NCBI GenBank assembly: GCA_015680685.1
Contig: MNCI01014407.1
Span: 885,206 to 949,205, forward strand
Reading direction: 5' to 3'
DNA: 64,000 bases
DNA from: Gnetum montanum
Lineage: Eukaryota; Streptophyta; Gnetopsida; Gnetales; Gnetaceae
The notes under the pieces were generated by a model. That model was not told where the DNA came from. It searched no databases and saw nothing but the letters and a program-made list of their open reading frames with translations. Positions 46,201-57,800 of this stretch are shown here, piece by piece. The translations under genes were made by a program, and so were the position numbers. How positions within the stretch are numbered: the first letter of the stretch is position 1; each line of letters begins with the position of its first letter.

Positions 46201-47189
46201 AATTTCTTGGGAATTTTGAACTTCCCCCAGTTGATGTTTTCTAAGTTAGGATTGGGAAGTTGGCGGTGGACTTGCTCTAATGCATCAATGCTATCTATGT
46301 ATGCGCAAGTCAAACCCTCAATCAGTTCCATGCATATAAGTGAGCTACTTTCTTGATCAGCTATTAGCCACTGGGTGTCTTCTTGTCGTGTGGCTACTGC
46401 ATACAGGCACCTTTGTATGTTGATCGTATGTGCACACTGATTGCATGCAAGCAATGTTAAACTTTGCACAACCCATGATCTCTGCACCCAATTACACCCT
46501 GTGTCACTGTATGCGATGCATTGAACCTTCTTCTTCTCAATATTTCCAAAAGTGTTTTCCTTAGATATTTCTAGGGAAAGATCACGGATTCCTAGGTGCG
46601 CATTGATAGTGCTTAACCATGCCCTTCCCATTATGATTGGGAAGTCCCCCTTACCATTATTCACTTGGATCACTAGGAAGTTAGCTGGATACGACCACCC
46701 ACAAATAGTGGTAATAATATCCTCCACTAATCCCAAGGGAACAGTGATGGATTGGTCAGCTAACTCTAAACGGACATTGCTCTTTTGCAATGGGGGCAAG
46801 TTCCAGGCCTTATACATTTCTTGGGATATTAGGTTGACATTGGAACCTAAATCCAAAAGAGCTTTGCATGGCTCATTTTCGGTGATTTGTAGATAGATTA
46901 GGGGACTTCCAAGATCAGAGAATTTCTTGGAAAGGTGGTTAGCTTTGATCCAATTAGTAACGGCATGTGTTAACATGACCATATGCGTTGAATGTGGTGT
47001 TAAGTTCAAAGGGGGCTCCAAAGCTTTAGTTGATATCCAAAGACTCAGCCACTTGAGGTTGCAAAGGCTTGGTTGGACTGTTGGTTCTGAAGAAAGATCT
47101 TTTCTTCGTATGGTTGTTAGAACCAATAGTAGGTTGAGGATTAACAGTGCTTGTGGCGTTGCGTTGCTGTGGCTAAGTAGGAAGTTCAC
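46194..47189 (-). pseudogene. Protease region of element B
   Basis: A 331-codon open segment contains the aspartic protease active site ALLDLGSNVNLISQEMY, with Asp-Leu-Gly-Ser as in Athila-type elements, and IIMGRAWLSTINAHLGIRDL. It is intact locally, but the polyprotein is broken on both sides. It would process Gag and Pol in the particle. Confidence 0.8.
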
Positions 47190-47219
47190 CTTGCATTGCT
47201 AGAGCAGGTGGTAATGGAG

Positions 47220-50070
47220 CTATTGGTGGGAGAGATGTGGTCGGATTGGAAGGATGGTATACTTGTGGAATGTCGCCCCTAGGAGAAGAAGTCCTATAAT
47301 ATTCAAAGGCTTGGTAGTGATGTTGGGGAGTAACGTGACCAACAGAGTCACGTGAAGAGATTGGATGCTACACGTAATATCGATATGGGTCAGGTTGCCG
47401 GTAAGGATATTGTTGCCTTGGTGGTGGCATTTTCCATGATTGTGGATGCTGCCAGTATTGATGCTACTTAATTGGTTGTGGTGGAGTTCCACTTGGGTAA
47501 TACGTTAGAGGTTGGTGGAATTGCCTTGGGTTGCTGATGAGTGGTGAGGTACCCCTACACTCAACCATACGAATACGAGCGTACACGCGCGATCCGGTTG
47601 AACTCCGCAGACTAAATGCCTTAACGCCACAAGAAACACTTTGGGTTAATCGTTCGTTGTCTTCCCAGGCTTGCTTGTAAGTGTCACGGTGTATGGTTAA
47701 GCAAGTCTGTGGTATGTGATTTTTTTGGTATTTTCGGCTTATCTCCTATGCTATCAGAGGAAAGGGTTGAGAAACTAGCTAACTCTAACTACTGTCCTAA
47801 GTATAAATTAACTAGCGTCAGCATCTGTTCCCACTTACCGGACACACCCTGAACTATGCAACTGCAGCTTACCAAACGCTAATCGTTACTGGGATCGCCA
47901 CACGTAACGCAAGTGCTCAAAGTGGTCGTACTGAGGCACCTATTTAGCTTAAGTGTGATAAGCAGCCGATTCCTTAGCCAGCCGTACACACCCGTGGGTG
48001 CTCGTAACTAAGTCGTACTTATCACACGTTCTAGCCTAGCAATGAGCAGCCGATTGCTCAACTAGCCGTACACATCGGACTACTACTGGGATTACCAATC
48101 GCAGAATCCTGGAATACGCTACTGGGTTACCAAGCAGCCAATGCTCGTAATTGAGTCGTGCTCATGCGTTGCGTCAAGCAGCCGATTCCTTGACTAGCTG
48201 TACACGTCCGTAGACGCTCGTAATCAAGTCGTACTTGAATGCACTAGGAAAGCAGTAAATGAAAGCAATAAATGAAACCACGTGCTGCAAGGTTTATCCA
48301 ATCAAGTTCGTCTTTATTTCCATACACAACTTGGGTTCAGGTTTACAAGTTGCTCGAATAAAGAGTCGTTCACTCTAGGACTCCTACTGCGGGCACATGG
48401 GGAAAAATTCTAACTCTGGAGTGATCAATCTGCCAGAGCTTCGCTACACTAGCCAGGATTGGGAAATGAAGGGAGTGCCGCCTCTTATTTATAGATATGG
48501 CGGCGGGACGCGATATCGCGTACACGATATCGCAGGAGAAGACGCGATATCGCGGCCCAGTGCATGTCGCGTCTCATCAGTTGCCTTGGGGATAAGGTAA
48601 CTATCGGGATGTTTTCTGTTTGTTTAAACATGGATTAAGTGCATACACCCCAGACTCCTGTAAATGTGAGATTATAGGGCAACATCCCTTAGGATGGTCA
48701 TATTGACAGATCTCACATCCACTATCATCGTCTATATCTAAGTCCACAACCTCTTCAATAATAGCAACTTTACCCTTATCCTTGTTACGTGCATTTTCTG
48801 CTTCTCTCTTTTTCCTTTTATCACAGTCACTACCTCGCTCCCTAGACTCCTCTACTACTTTGAGCAAAATTTGAAACCTACTATCCAGGGAGTCCCACAT
48901 TTGGTCTACCTTTGTTGATACTTTTGATGCTAACTTTTGAATAGGCAAGGTTTTCCTATTCACCATCTCTTTGAGTGGTGACTCTTCCTCATTCTCACAA
49001 AATCTTACTCCCTTCTTCCAGAGGGAAGGATCTCAGTTGTATTCTTCTACACTCTCTCTTTTTCATAGCTCACCTTCTTCCTTAGCTACTTGTTCCAACA
49101 GTCTGTGAATTTGATGGGACCTAAGCTTAGATAACCTTCCTTGGGCATAAGTCCCAAGGGTTCTTCTTGTTTCATGCCTAAGCCCATCTACGAGATGGCG
49201 TAGTTGATCCTGTTGCGAATAACCATGGCCAAGACAACGATTTAAGAGTTCATAATAGCGGCCCATGGCAGCATCCAAGGGTTCATGACTTCCTTGTTTC
49301 CATCCTTGGATTTGCTTTCGCAGGTTAGACACCTGGGAGTACGTTTGGTACTTATCGTTGAACAGTTTTAACATTGTACTCCACCTACGAATGGATTCCG
49401 GTTCTAAGGACCGGTACCAGCTTTCAGCTTCCTTTATTAGTGTTTGTGGAAACAACTTAAGCTTTTGCCACTTCTTTTCTATGTTTTGCAAGGCACATGC
49501 ATCATGAAATGCTTGTAAGTGATTTTGAGGATCAACATTATATCCCCCTTCAAATCGTGGGATGTTATTCATGTCTAGCCTCTTAATCCTACTATCTTTT
49601 TGGTTCCTTGTTGGAACTCTCACAGCCTTAGTTATATGTAGCATGCTTCACGTAGCGAGTTCATAGCATCTATGGTGCCTACGCAGTTCCCTATTCTCCC
49701 TTCTTCTATGGCGTGATTCCCTAGAGTGCCCTTGTCCTCCATCTTGGTTGTGTCATCTGTGACTTCCACTTTGTTTACCCTTATCTTCACGATCTGTTTC
49801 TCTATGGCTACGTTCGGACACGGAAGGAGAGGGTGAAGGTGAAGAAGAAGGAAAACCGCCACCATGATGGTGTCTACTACCTTCTCTTCGGTGGTCTCTA
49901 CCTTGATCGCAATTGTGATCAAAACGCCCACCTTTGGCATGTGCCTTTGTTCCTTTTTTGGACTCTTTGTATCCGTTGGTATCAGCACCTAGGTTGTGAA
50001 CGGTAGAATGAAGGTTTTGATACACAACCCCTTGGCCAAAGTCAAGGGGAGGAACATCATTATGTGGGTT
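47220..50070 (-). pseudogene. gag of element B, split by a solo LTR and 5'-deleted
   Basis: Reading from 50070 leftward, it starts inside gag (PHNDVPPLDFGQGVVYQNLH); everything upstream is deleted. It continues through a basic/Ser-rich part, then NNIPRFEGGYNVDPQNHLQA (segment 49644-49063), LGTYAQGRLSKLRSHQ and the zinc-knuckle-like CEICQYDHPKGCCP (48966-48601 segment). The solo LTR (47535-48579) follows, then a Pro/Gln/His-rich tail (47492-47220). Frameshifts and stops are present. Confidence 0.82.
47535..48579 (-). mobile_element. Solo LTR of the A family inserted in gag of element B (1045 bp)
   Basis: It is bounded by TGATGAG and CTCATCA and flanked by perfect GTTGC duplications (47530-47534 and 48580-48584). 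The empty site is preserved in element F (29676-29713, reverse), confirming a clean insertion. It is very similar to the LTR of element A, including the three internal AGCAGCCGATT repeats. It has three U3 palindromes (about 48510, 48525 and 48543) where A has five. A single LTR with an intact target duplication indicates LTR-LTR recombination after insertion. Confidence 0.93.
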
Positions 50071-50085
50071 TCACGCACGTTCACG

Positions 50086-50712
50086 AATACGAATACGAGC
50101 GTTTCACGCACGATCTGGTCGAATTCCAAGGACTAAGTGCCTATGCGCCTTCATGGAAAAATAATGGGTTGATTAATCGTTGTCTTCCCAAACTTACTTG
50201 TATGTCACGGTTGTATGGTTAAGTAAGCTTGAGGTATATGATTTTTATGGTTTTTTATGTGTTTTATATCCTACACTAATAAGGAGGGAAGAGAGAAGTA
50301 ACTAAGTAACTAATCTAATTTAACCATTCATTAACTAAGCTCTAAGTACTCCTAACACCAGTATCCGTTCCCACTTGCTATACACATCCTAAACCAGTGC
50401 AACGCTGTTGGGATTACCAAATGCTACACGCATGCTCGAAGAGATCGTACTGGGTGTATTTAACTAAGAGAGTTGTAGGGTGAGAGGAATCATTAATTAA
50501 CTACGAAAGCATTAAATAATAATTATCACTAATTAATCTATTCTGTATATCATAAAGTTCGTCTTTATTGTCGTACACAAAGTGTGCTCAGGTACACAAT
50601 GCTTGAATAAAGATCTGTTCACTCTATGACTCCTACTGCGGGCACGCAGAAATAATTCTAACTTTAGAGGGAGAAAATGGCAAGAGTTTGGCTAAGGGTG
50701 CCACCTCTTATT
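50086..50712 (-). repeat. 5' LTR of element B, truncated at both ends
   Basis: It is colinear with the 3' LTR from the ATACGAATACGAGCG block to CCACCTCTTATT, where it stops just before the TATA box. The U3 tip with the palindromes is missing. At the other end the last ~25 bp of U5 and the primer site are missing, and the sequence joins gag directly at a TTTCACGCACG motif that also occurs within the LTR. Confidence 0.78.
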
Positions 50713-51821
50713 CAAACTTGCTATGTTGAGACTTTGTAAAATACCAAGAAAACTATTCCAAAGATGTCAAAAAAATAAAACTATGCAAGGACATTCATGA
50801 CATTTTTTTTCTATATCCATTTCAAATTGGTAATGTGTAATTAATATTTATGTTTGTAGGCGTACCCATATTTTTATAATCAAAGTTTTTTTCTACGCAG
50901 CTTAGGTTTTACTAAATACATGTTAATTACTACATACAAGTTAAATTAATACTTTGTACAATACACACAAACATATTCTAAGTTGACAAGAAAAAAAAAA
51001 AAAAAAAAACTAATTAGTGTAGAAGGACACACTCACCCCCGTAATACGCCTTGTTATTCTTAGGCGAAAAAGGATGATCAACAATGTTTTCATCCAACGC
51101 ATACTGACAAATTTTTTTATTTTTAAAGTTTCAGTTGGAAAAGAATGCCAAAACAAATTTTTTTAAAAAAATTAGAAAACAAAGATATGACGGTGTCCTT
51201 GATTTAGAACCATTTAACAAGATAAAATTGGATTCATTCACAAACCATGACTTTCAGGCGCTGTTGTGGAATACACGATTTACACGACAAGCCTCCTCAT
51301 GCTCTGTTTCAGACGCAATAACTATAAGTTCAATTTTTGGATCAAATCTCTCTTAAGAAACTAGCTAGCCGGCCTAGGAAAAATGTCGTTCTTCAGATTT
51401 TAAGAAACACGCAATAGAAGGAAGCTTCCTCACAAAACTGTGCAAGATTCCGCATCAGACAAAACATTTTCCCATTCATGCCTGCAACAAATCAACATTA
51501 TCTTCAAAAAACCCGGATAGAATTGATACAATCCACCAGTCAGGGTTCTGCGTTCAGAGCTTTGAACTAAAAGAGGCTGTTTTTCGGTGTGACCATCTTC
51601 CATTCATTCCTGCTTTAGCTTCTGCTTCTGGGGTTTTTACAATTTTTCCGACACAAGAAATCTTTTTATGCTTGAATTACGCTTTTTGGGTTTTCTAGAG
51701 TAGGAAGGAAGTAAACATTTCTGGTGTCTACACTCCCTGGATTCTGTTGCCTGTAACGGAGTGGGTTCTTATAAATTCCTGTGATTCAAGGTTCCGTCGC
51801 TGTTTTCTGGAATCTTTCAGA
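50713..51821. other. Spacer and probable promoter/5' UTR of the neutral ceramidase gene
   Basis: The first ~190 bp are the AT-rich tandem repeat that hosts element B. A poly(A) run lies near 50991-51010. From about 51360 the sequence is less AT-rich and unique, as expected for a promoter and 5' UTR, but no convincing TATA box or start site can be fixed by eye. The open frame 51135-51356 has no recognised domain and is probably chance. Confidence 0.45.
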
Positions 51822-54800
51822 ATGGCAGCACCTTTCTTGAGAAAGATATCTGTGCTGGGTCTTCTGCTGTTCATTGTACAGCTTCAGGGTATGTGCCTGG
51901 CGACTGAGGATAATAGCGGGGATTATCTGATAGGAACTGGATCATATGATATAACAGGGCCTGCAGCCGATGTGAACATGATGGGCTATGCAAACATAGA
52001 TCAGATAGCATCTGGTATTCACTTCAGGCTCAGAGCCAGGGCCTTTATTGTTGCAGAGCCTAATGGAGGCAAGAGAGTGGTATTTGTCAATCTAGATGCA
52101 TGTATGGCCTCTCAAATTGTGACCGTGAAAGTTCTTGAGCGCTTAAAATCCAGGTTTGTGTTTGTTCGGATGTTTTTGCAGTTTAGTTGTTGTTTAAACA
52201 GTTACGTTAGAGACATTGAATCACATCTAATATAATAAAGATCATAACCTAGAGCCTGGATGCTGATCCTGCCAAGCTAGTCCCTGGATTGTCGGTGGAT
52301 GACTGAAACCCTAACCTCGTTGAATGACTGTACCGGCTTGAACCCATTTTTTCCCAGTCGAAGCACAAGCACCTTACCATCGTTACTATCGTTCCAAATG
52401 ATGGTGTCTGAATCCCGTGAAATATACATCATGAGAATTTTCTTGGTTCCCCATTTTAAGATCTCACTGTGCACTGGATTTTCATATTCTGCATTTGTTG
52501 CATGGGATTCTGCTAGACTTCATGTTTAGCTAAGGATCATGCGAAAATAATAATAATGATCTAGCTTACTAGAGTTTATTGCCCGTTCGTCTTGCTAAGG
52601 TATGTTTTATGAATGTTTAGCCACTAAGTGGTTTTTGAAACCAAGAAGAATTGACTTTTGAAACTGAGACAAATCTTTTTTATTTTAGGAATACTTCTTG
52701 GATTATTGGAGAGATTTGGGTTTGTTTCCTATGTCTGAAATTCTGTGTCTTTTATTTCTCTTGTTTTGACATTGCCACTTGCTGTTCATTGGCTATGTCA
52801 CAGCTGTATTCAGGTTATCTGATATTTATTAAAAGATTGATAATTTACTTTTCATCATTTATTTTGTGATTATTTTCTTGCAACATTAATAATCGAGTGA
52901 ATTGACAAACAGATATGGAGACTTGTATACTAAAGACAATGTGGCAATTAGTGGCATGCATACGCACTCTGGCCCAGGAGGATACCTGCAGTATATTGTG
53001 TATATTGTCACATCACTTGGCTTTGTGAGCCAATCATTTGATGTTATCGTTGATGGTATTGAGAAAAGCATTATGCAAGCACATGAAAACTTAGGTGCCG
53101 GCTCCATATATGTTAACAAAGGTACACTGAATGACACAAATTATTTTTAAGTCATTTCTCAAAATTTATGCTTTTTTTCAATGGATTCATTTAATTGTGT
53201 GAAGTTTTATTTTAGAGTTGTAAGCTGTTTTAAGTTTAGGAAATTTGAAATTTGTATGTCTATTTCTCTCTCACATCCGTATTTCCCTTCCTAGAAAAGA
53301 ACATTATGGGAAAGTGTGCAAAAGCATGGTTCTGCAATTTAGTTGCAAGGACTTTGTATCAAAACATGCCACAAATCTGTTTTGTTTTGTTTTGTTTGGG
53401 GTGGGGTGGGTTGGAGGGCAGGGGAAGGGGGGTTTAACATCGGGAAATTATATTAATTAATAATGATTTCTGTCCAGTCTCTACTAGATATTTTCATTAT
53501 CATCATCATCTTGGCCTTATTGCAATTACATCGGGTTAGCTATATGATTTCTTTTCTGCCATTCACTTCTATTAAGAGCCAAATTAACATTAATGTCAAA
53601 TCTTGGATGTCTTTTTAATACTTGCAAACCAAGTGTGTTTTAGTTTATCTCTTTGTTGTTTCCCTCCAATTTTAATAAAATGACATAGCACATGACCAAA
53701 CCATCTAAGAAGAATTTCCCTCATTTTTTCATTTATAGGTGCTACTACCAAAGTTTCCCTATTAACAGAGTTGTTGGTTCAATCTTTCCTTGTGACACCC
53801 AGCATCCACCTTAGCATTTGCAGCTCTACCACATGCATATGTTGAGCCTGATGCTTTTTGATAGGCATGCTTTTTACCCAGATATTTTGATCTGTAAAAA
53901 TACATCAGCCTCAAGCCCACTGTTTTGAGTGGCTAAAATTATAATTTTTTTGTTACGCTTTAAATTAAAAACCAAGTTTGCATTTTTATGGATTTCTTAA
54001 GTTTATACAGCAAGAGAGCTATTGTAGTGATGGGTTCTCATCTCTATTTTTGTACTATATTTTAGCTTAAAATGGCTCTGTTTTCAAGGTTGCTTCATGA
54101 AATTGATTGACTTTTAGATGAGCAAATACAGTTTTGAATTATGGTTTTTTGAATTTGAATTTAATTTTAATTTTGATCCTTTTTCTAAGTATGCTCAATG
54201 CAGCCATGGTGACTGAGACCGCAAAGTGCTTAAATCTTTAACCATGTTAATGCCTTTAGCCCTTCTAGGAAGGATGTGATGGTTATATATAGCCCCAGCC
54301 ATAATATTAATGAATAGTACTAGGGGTTGAAACGACTATTTTGTATCACTTGAGATGAGATACAAATGTTTTAGCAGCTTAAGCTACCCATTAACTCTAG
54401 TTGCCTGTGGTTTCTTGCAAGGAATGCCAATGTTTTTTAGTAATGATGCACATGTGAATAAAATTACGTTACTAAATTGGCTTTAGCTTCAGAGAAATTG
54501 ATATTTTAGTTTAGTAGTTTTCTTTCAAATGGGAGTAACTTTACACGTGAACAATCATTGTTCAAGCGCAAATTTTATATAAGCACCGCTAGGTCAGCAC
54601 ACATTGACAAGTTTTTGTCTGTCATTTTTTGCAATATCAGAATTTTCATATGTTGAATACATGATTGCAAATTATTTTCTAGATTAATTGTTGGACTTAC
54701 TTTTACAGAGAACAAAAGGTAAAAGCTAAACCATAATCATTCATGAGAAGCACGTCTCGAAAGCTACCTTCAATTAATGCACTAGAGTCTGTTGATGATT

Positions 54801-57800
54801 ATATTGCCCACATGTGGGGCAAGCCGGTGCCTCTGTTTTTTATTTTTTTTTATAAAGATAAACATATTTGGAAAATTTTAATATTATGTCACATTGATTA
54901 ACTAGAGTTACTAATATCAAGTAGTTTCTTGACTCTACTATTCCAACTCCCCAAAAAGTTAGAGGCTTGCTGTCAATCACAACATTATATCAGTCCTCAT
55001 GAGTTTCAAGAGATTATTTGCCAAAGATGCCCACATTTCATGCTGCAAAAGAGTTCGTATGAAATTGACAATGAATTTCATGTATGAATGTTGTTGAACT
55101 TATGCCATTCTTAATATAGCTGTCAAAAATTTTGAGACTTAAAATTGTGTTAAAACTTGGAAGAACATGAACTACTGGTATGTCTTCATAACAGAGGCCT
55201 GATCCTAACAACCGTGGCTTGAGCAATACTAGTGTACAGTTCATAGGTCACAGACTTACAGTAGCATCCAGGTAATTCTTAGCATTCCCTGCGATTTTAA
55301 CTAGGTTAGGAAATATAAGAAATATTATACTTATGTTCTATGTTTGTTAGAAGTGATAAATTATACTCTTTAGGATGCTCTTGGGAAGTCCCTTGCATAG
55401 CAGAGTCTACAAATATTAATTAATGCCTATTTTGTTCGAGTTGTAGCATATTGTTAAGAAATAACCAATTTCAGTTATCACAGTATGTGGAATTTTTGAC
55501 ATTGTTTACGGTTGACTACCAGTATTTCAATTGTGAGTCTTTTGGTCAAAACAAACACATTGTGATAAAAATGTGCAGATTACCTCAGTAAAAATTGGAT
55601 TCCAAACAGTTGACGGCGATTTTGATCAACATTGTTATCATCAATGCTATGGCTCTTTGATTTGAATGGGCTATCTTTGATAGTTGAAATGTTTTTAACC
55701 CTGATTGCGTTTTGATTTATTTTCTCTGTTCTGCAATTGAGCTATCTAAAAATTCCAAGAATTGTTATTTGCCCCTGAATGGCCCATTTTCCTGCATTGC
55801 TTCCTTTAAAATACATGTTCTAATTTTTGTTTTCGATAACAGGTGAGCTCTTGGATGCTGGAATTAATCGTAGCCCTAGTGCTTATTTGAATAATCCAGA
55901 AGAAGAGCGAAAAAAATACAAGTATGATGTTGATAAAGATTTCACTTTATTGAAGTTTGTGGATAATGATCGGGGGCCAGTTGGAAGTTTCAGTTGGTTT
56001 GCGACCCATGGAACTTCGATGGGACGCACAAATGCTCTAATTAGTGGTGACAACAAAGGTGCTGCAGCAAGGTTCATGGAAGACTGGTACAACACGCAAA
56101 AGACAACTGAGAGCTCTAAGCCAAACTTTGGAATTGTTCAACCTGTTGGCTTTTTCAAGCACATTTATAGAAGAATTTGCAAAGTCATTAAAGGTATGCA
56201 ATTTTACAGGGAATTGAATTTTTTTGAATTGAAGTCCTTCAGTAGCCGTATGACTTTTTCTGTTCATTAGGACGTTTAAATACTTGGGCAGTGCAAATTT
56301 GTTTGATATACTAGTTATTATTTTGCAGATTACAAGCTGAATACACTTGCAAGCTCATTTGAAAGCCTAGGTGGTCAGTTTACCAGCAGCATGTCTGCTG
56401 TTGCTTCACGAGTTCGGCGTAGTAGCAAACCTACATTTGTTGCAGCTTTTTGTCAATCAAATGTTGGGGATGTGAGCCCTAATACCCTTGGTGCATATTG
56501 CATAGACACTGGGCTTCGATGTGATTTCAACCATAGTACTTGCAATGGGAAGAATGAGCTTTGCTATGGTCGAGGACCTGGGTATTATTCAAATGTTCAA
56601 TGTGTCTTTTTCCTCAATTATAGGAGTGCATTAGAGCAAGTTTTAGAATTTTCAGTAACAGTGATTGCTTCCTTTTCACAGTTATCCAGATGAGTTTGAA
56701 AGCACACGCATAATTGGAGACAAACAATTCAAGAAGGCGGTTGAACTGTTCACCAATGCAAAAGAGCTGTTAAGTGGCAAAATAGATTATCGCCATGTTT
56801 ATCTTGACTTCTCAAATCTTGAAGTCAATATTACAAGTGATGGTGAGGAGAAGACAGTCAAGACATGCCCAGCTGCAATGGGATTCGCTTTTGCAGCTGG
56901 AACAACTGATGGTCCTGGTGCATTTGATTTTACCCAAGGAGATAATACGGTGGGAGTTTCATTATATGAGATTTACTGAAATCAGGAATATTAGCTATTT
57001 TAATGCTCTGGTAACTTTTTACTTTTAGGTATCACAACTTCATGTTTCTGTACCAGGGAAATTTATTTTGGAGGCTTGTGCGAAATGTACTTAGAAAGCC
57101 TGGGAACGAGCAAGTTGAATGTCAGAAACCAAAACCAATTTTACTTGATACAGGAGAGATGGATTTACCATATCTTTGGGCGGTTTGTTTTCTTCTTATT
57201 GTTTGGATATTATAAAATTTTATTATTTCTTATCATCCTAGCCTCATCCTAATGAAATGTTGTTGGCTATATTACTTACTGCATACTACAAATTAAAATT
57301 ATGAACTGTTCAAGCTTCACTGATAATTCTAATATTGGTTAACTAGTGCCTCTCTTAAATGTTTTTTTTTTTTTGATTTGGAGCGTGCTTTAAAATTGGT
57401 TTTTAATTTTTAATTTTTTGTTTATTCTCCATCTCTTTGCAGCCATCAATTTTGCCCATTCAGATTCTCAGGATTGGCCAGTTTGTGATTCTTTCAGTAC
57501 CAGGAGGTAATCAAAATGTGCTGCATAATGTTTTTCTTAAATTTCAAGAGATATTATCAGGCAACAAATTGCAAAATTTGTTCAATGCATATCATAAGCT
57601 GTTGCAGACTTAATCGTCTATTGCGTCTCTGTCTAATAAATGAAATCTGATATCCTGTTGATAGGGCTTGTTTGAACAGCAGTGTTTCCTTAATACTTTT
57701 CTTCTAGATAGTTTCCCTTGGCTAATTATTATGGGAAATTTTGTTTATGCTCCTTGTAGATGCAATCTCTGTATGTGATGATTTATTGCTACACATTCTG

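Larger units (their letters stand above)
38616..50712 (-). mobile_element. Element B: Ty3/gypsy (Athila/Tat-like) retrotransposon with two nested insertions
   Basis: On the minus strand it runs truncated 5' LTR (50712-50086), gag, protease, RT, RNase H, integrase, 3' non-coding region, polypurine tract (39443-39434) and 3' LTR (39433-38616). The span is 12.1 kb, of which about 3.0 kb is two later insertions (39865-41820 and 47535-48579). The primer site, leader and gag start are deleted, and the U3 tip of the 5' LTR is missing. Pol has fewer stops than in F and keeps its catalytic residues. Confidence 0.88.

Noticed and set aside
14495-51070. Shared phrase around GTAATACGCCT at about 14500 and 51040 as ends of one giant element
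   Set aside because: The similarity is limited to about 30 bases and the sequences on both sides differ; not enough to define element ends.
51747-51821. Upstream in-frame ATG of the ceramidase gene as the start
   Set aside because: The extra 25 residues are polar and Cys/Arg-rich and would bury the signal peptide that starts at the next Met.
52651-52869. Open frame in ceramidase intron 1
   Set aside because: It lies between verified splice sites (52154 and 52912) and has no homology to ceramidase.
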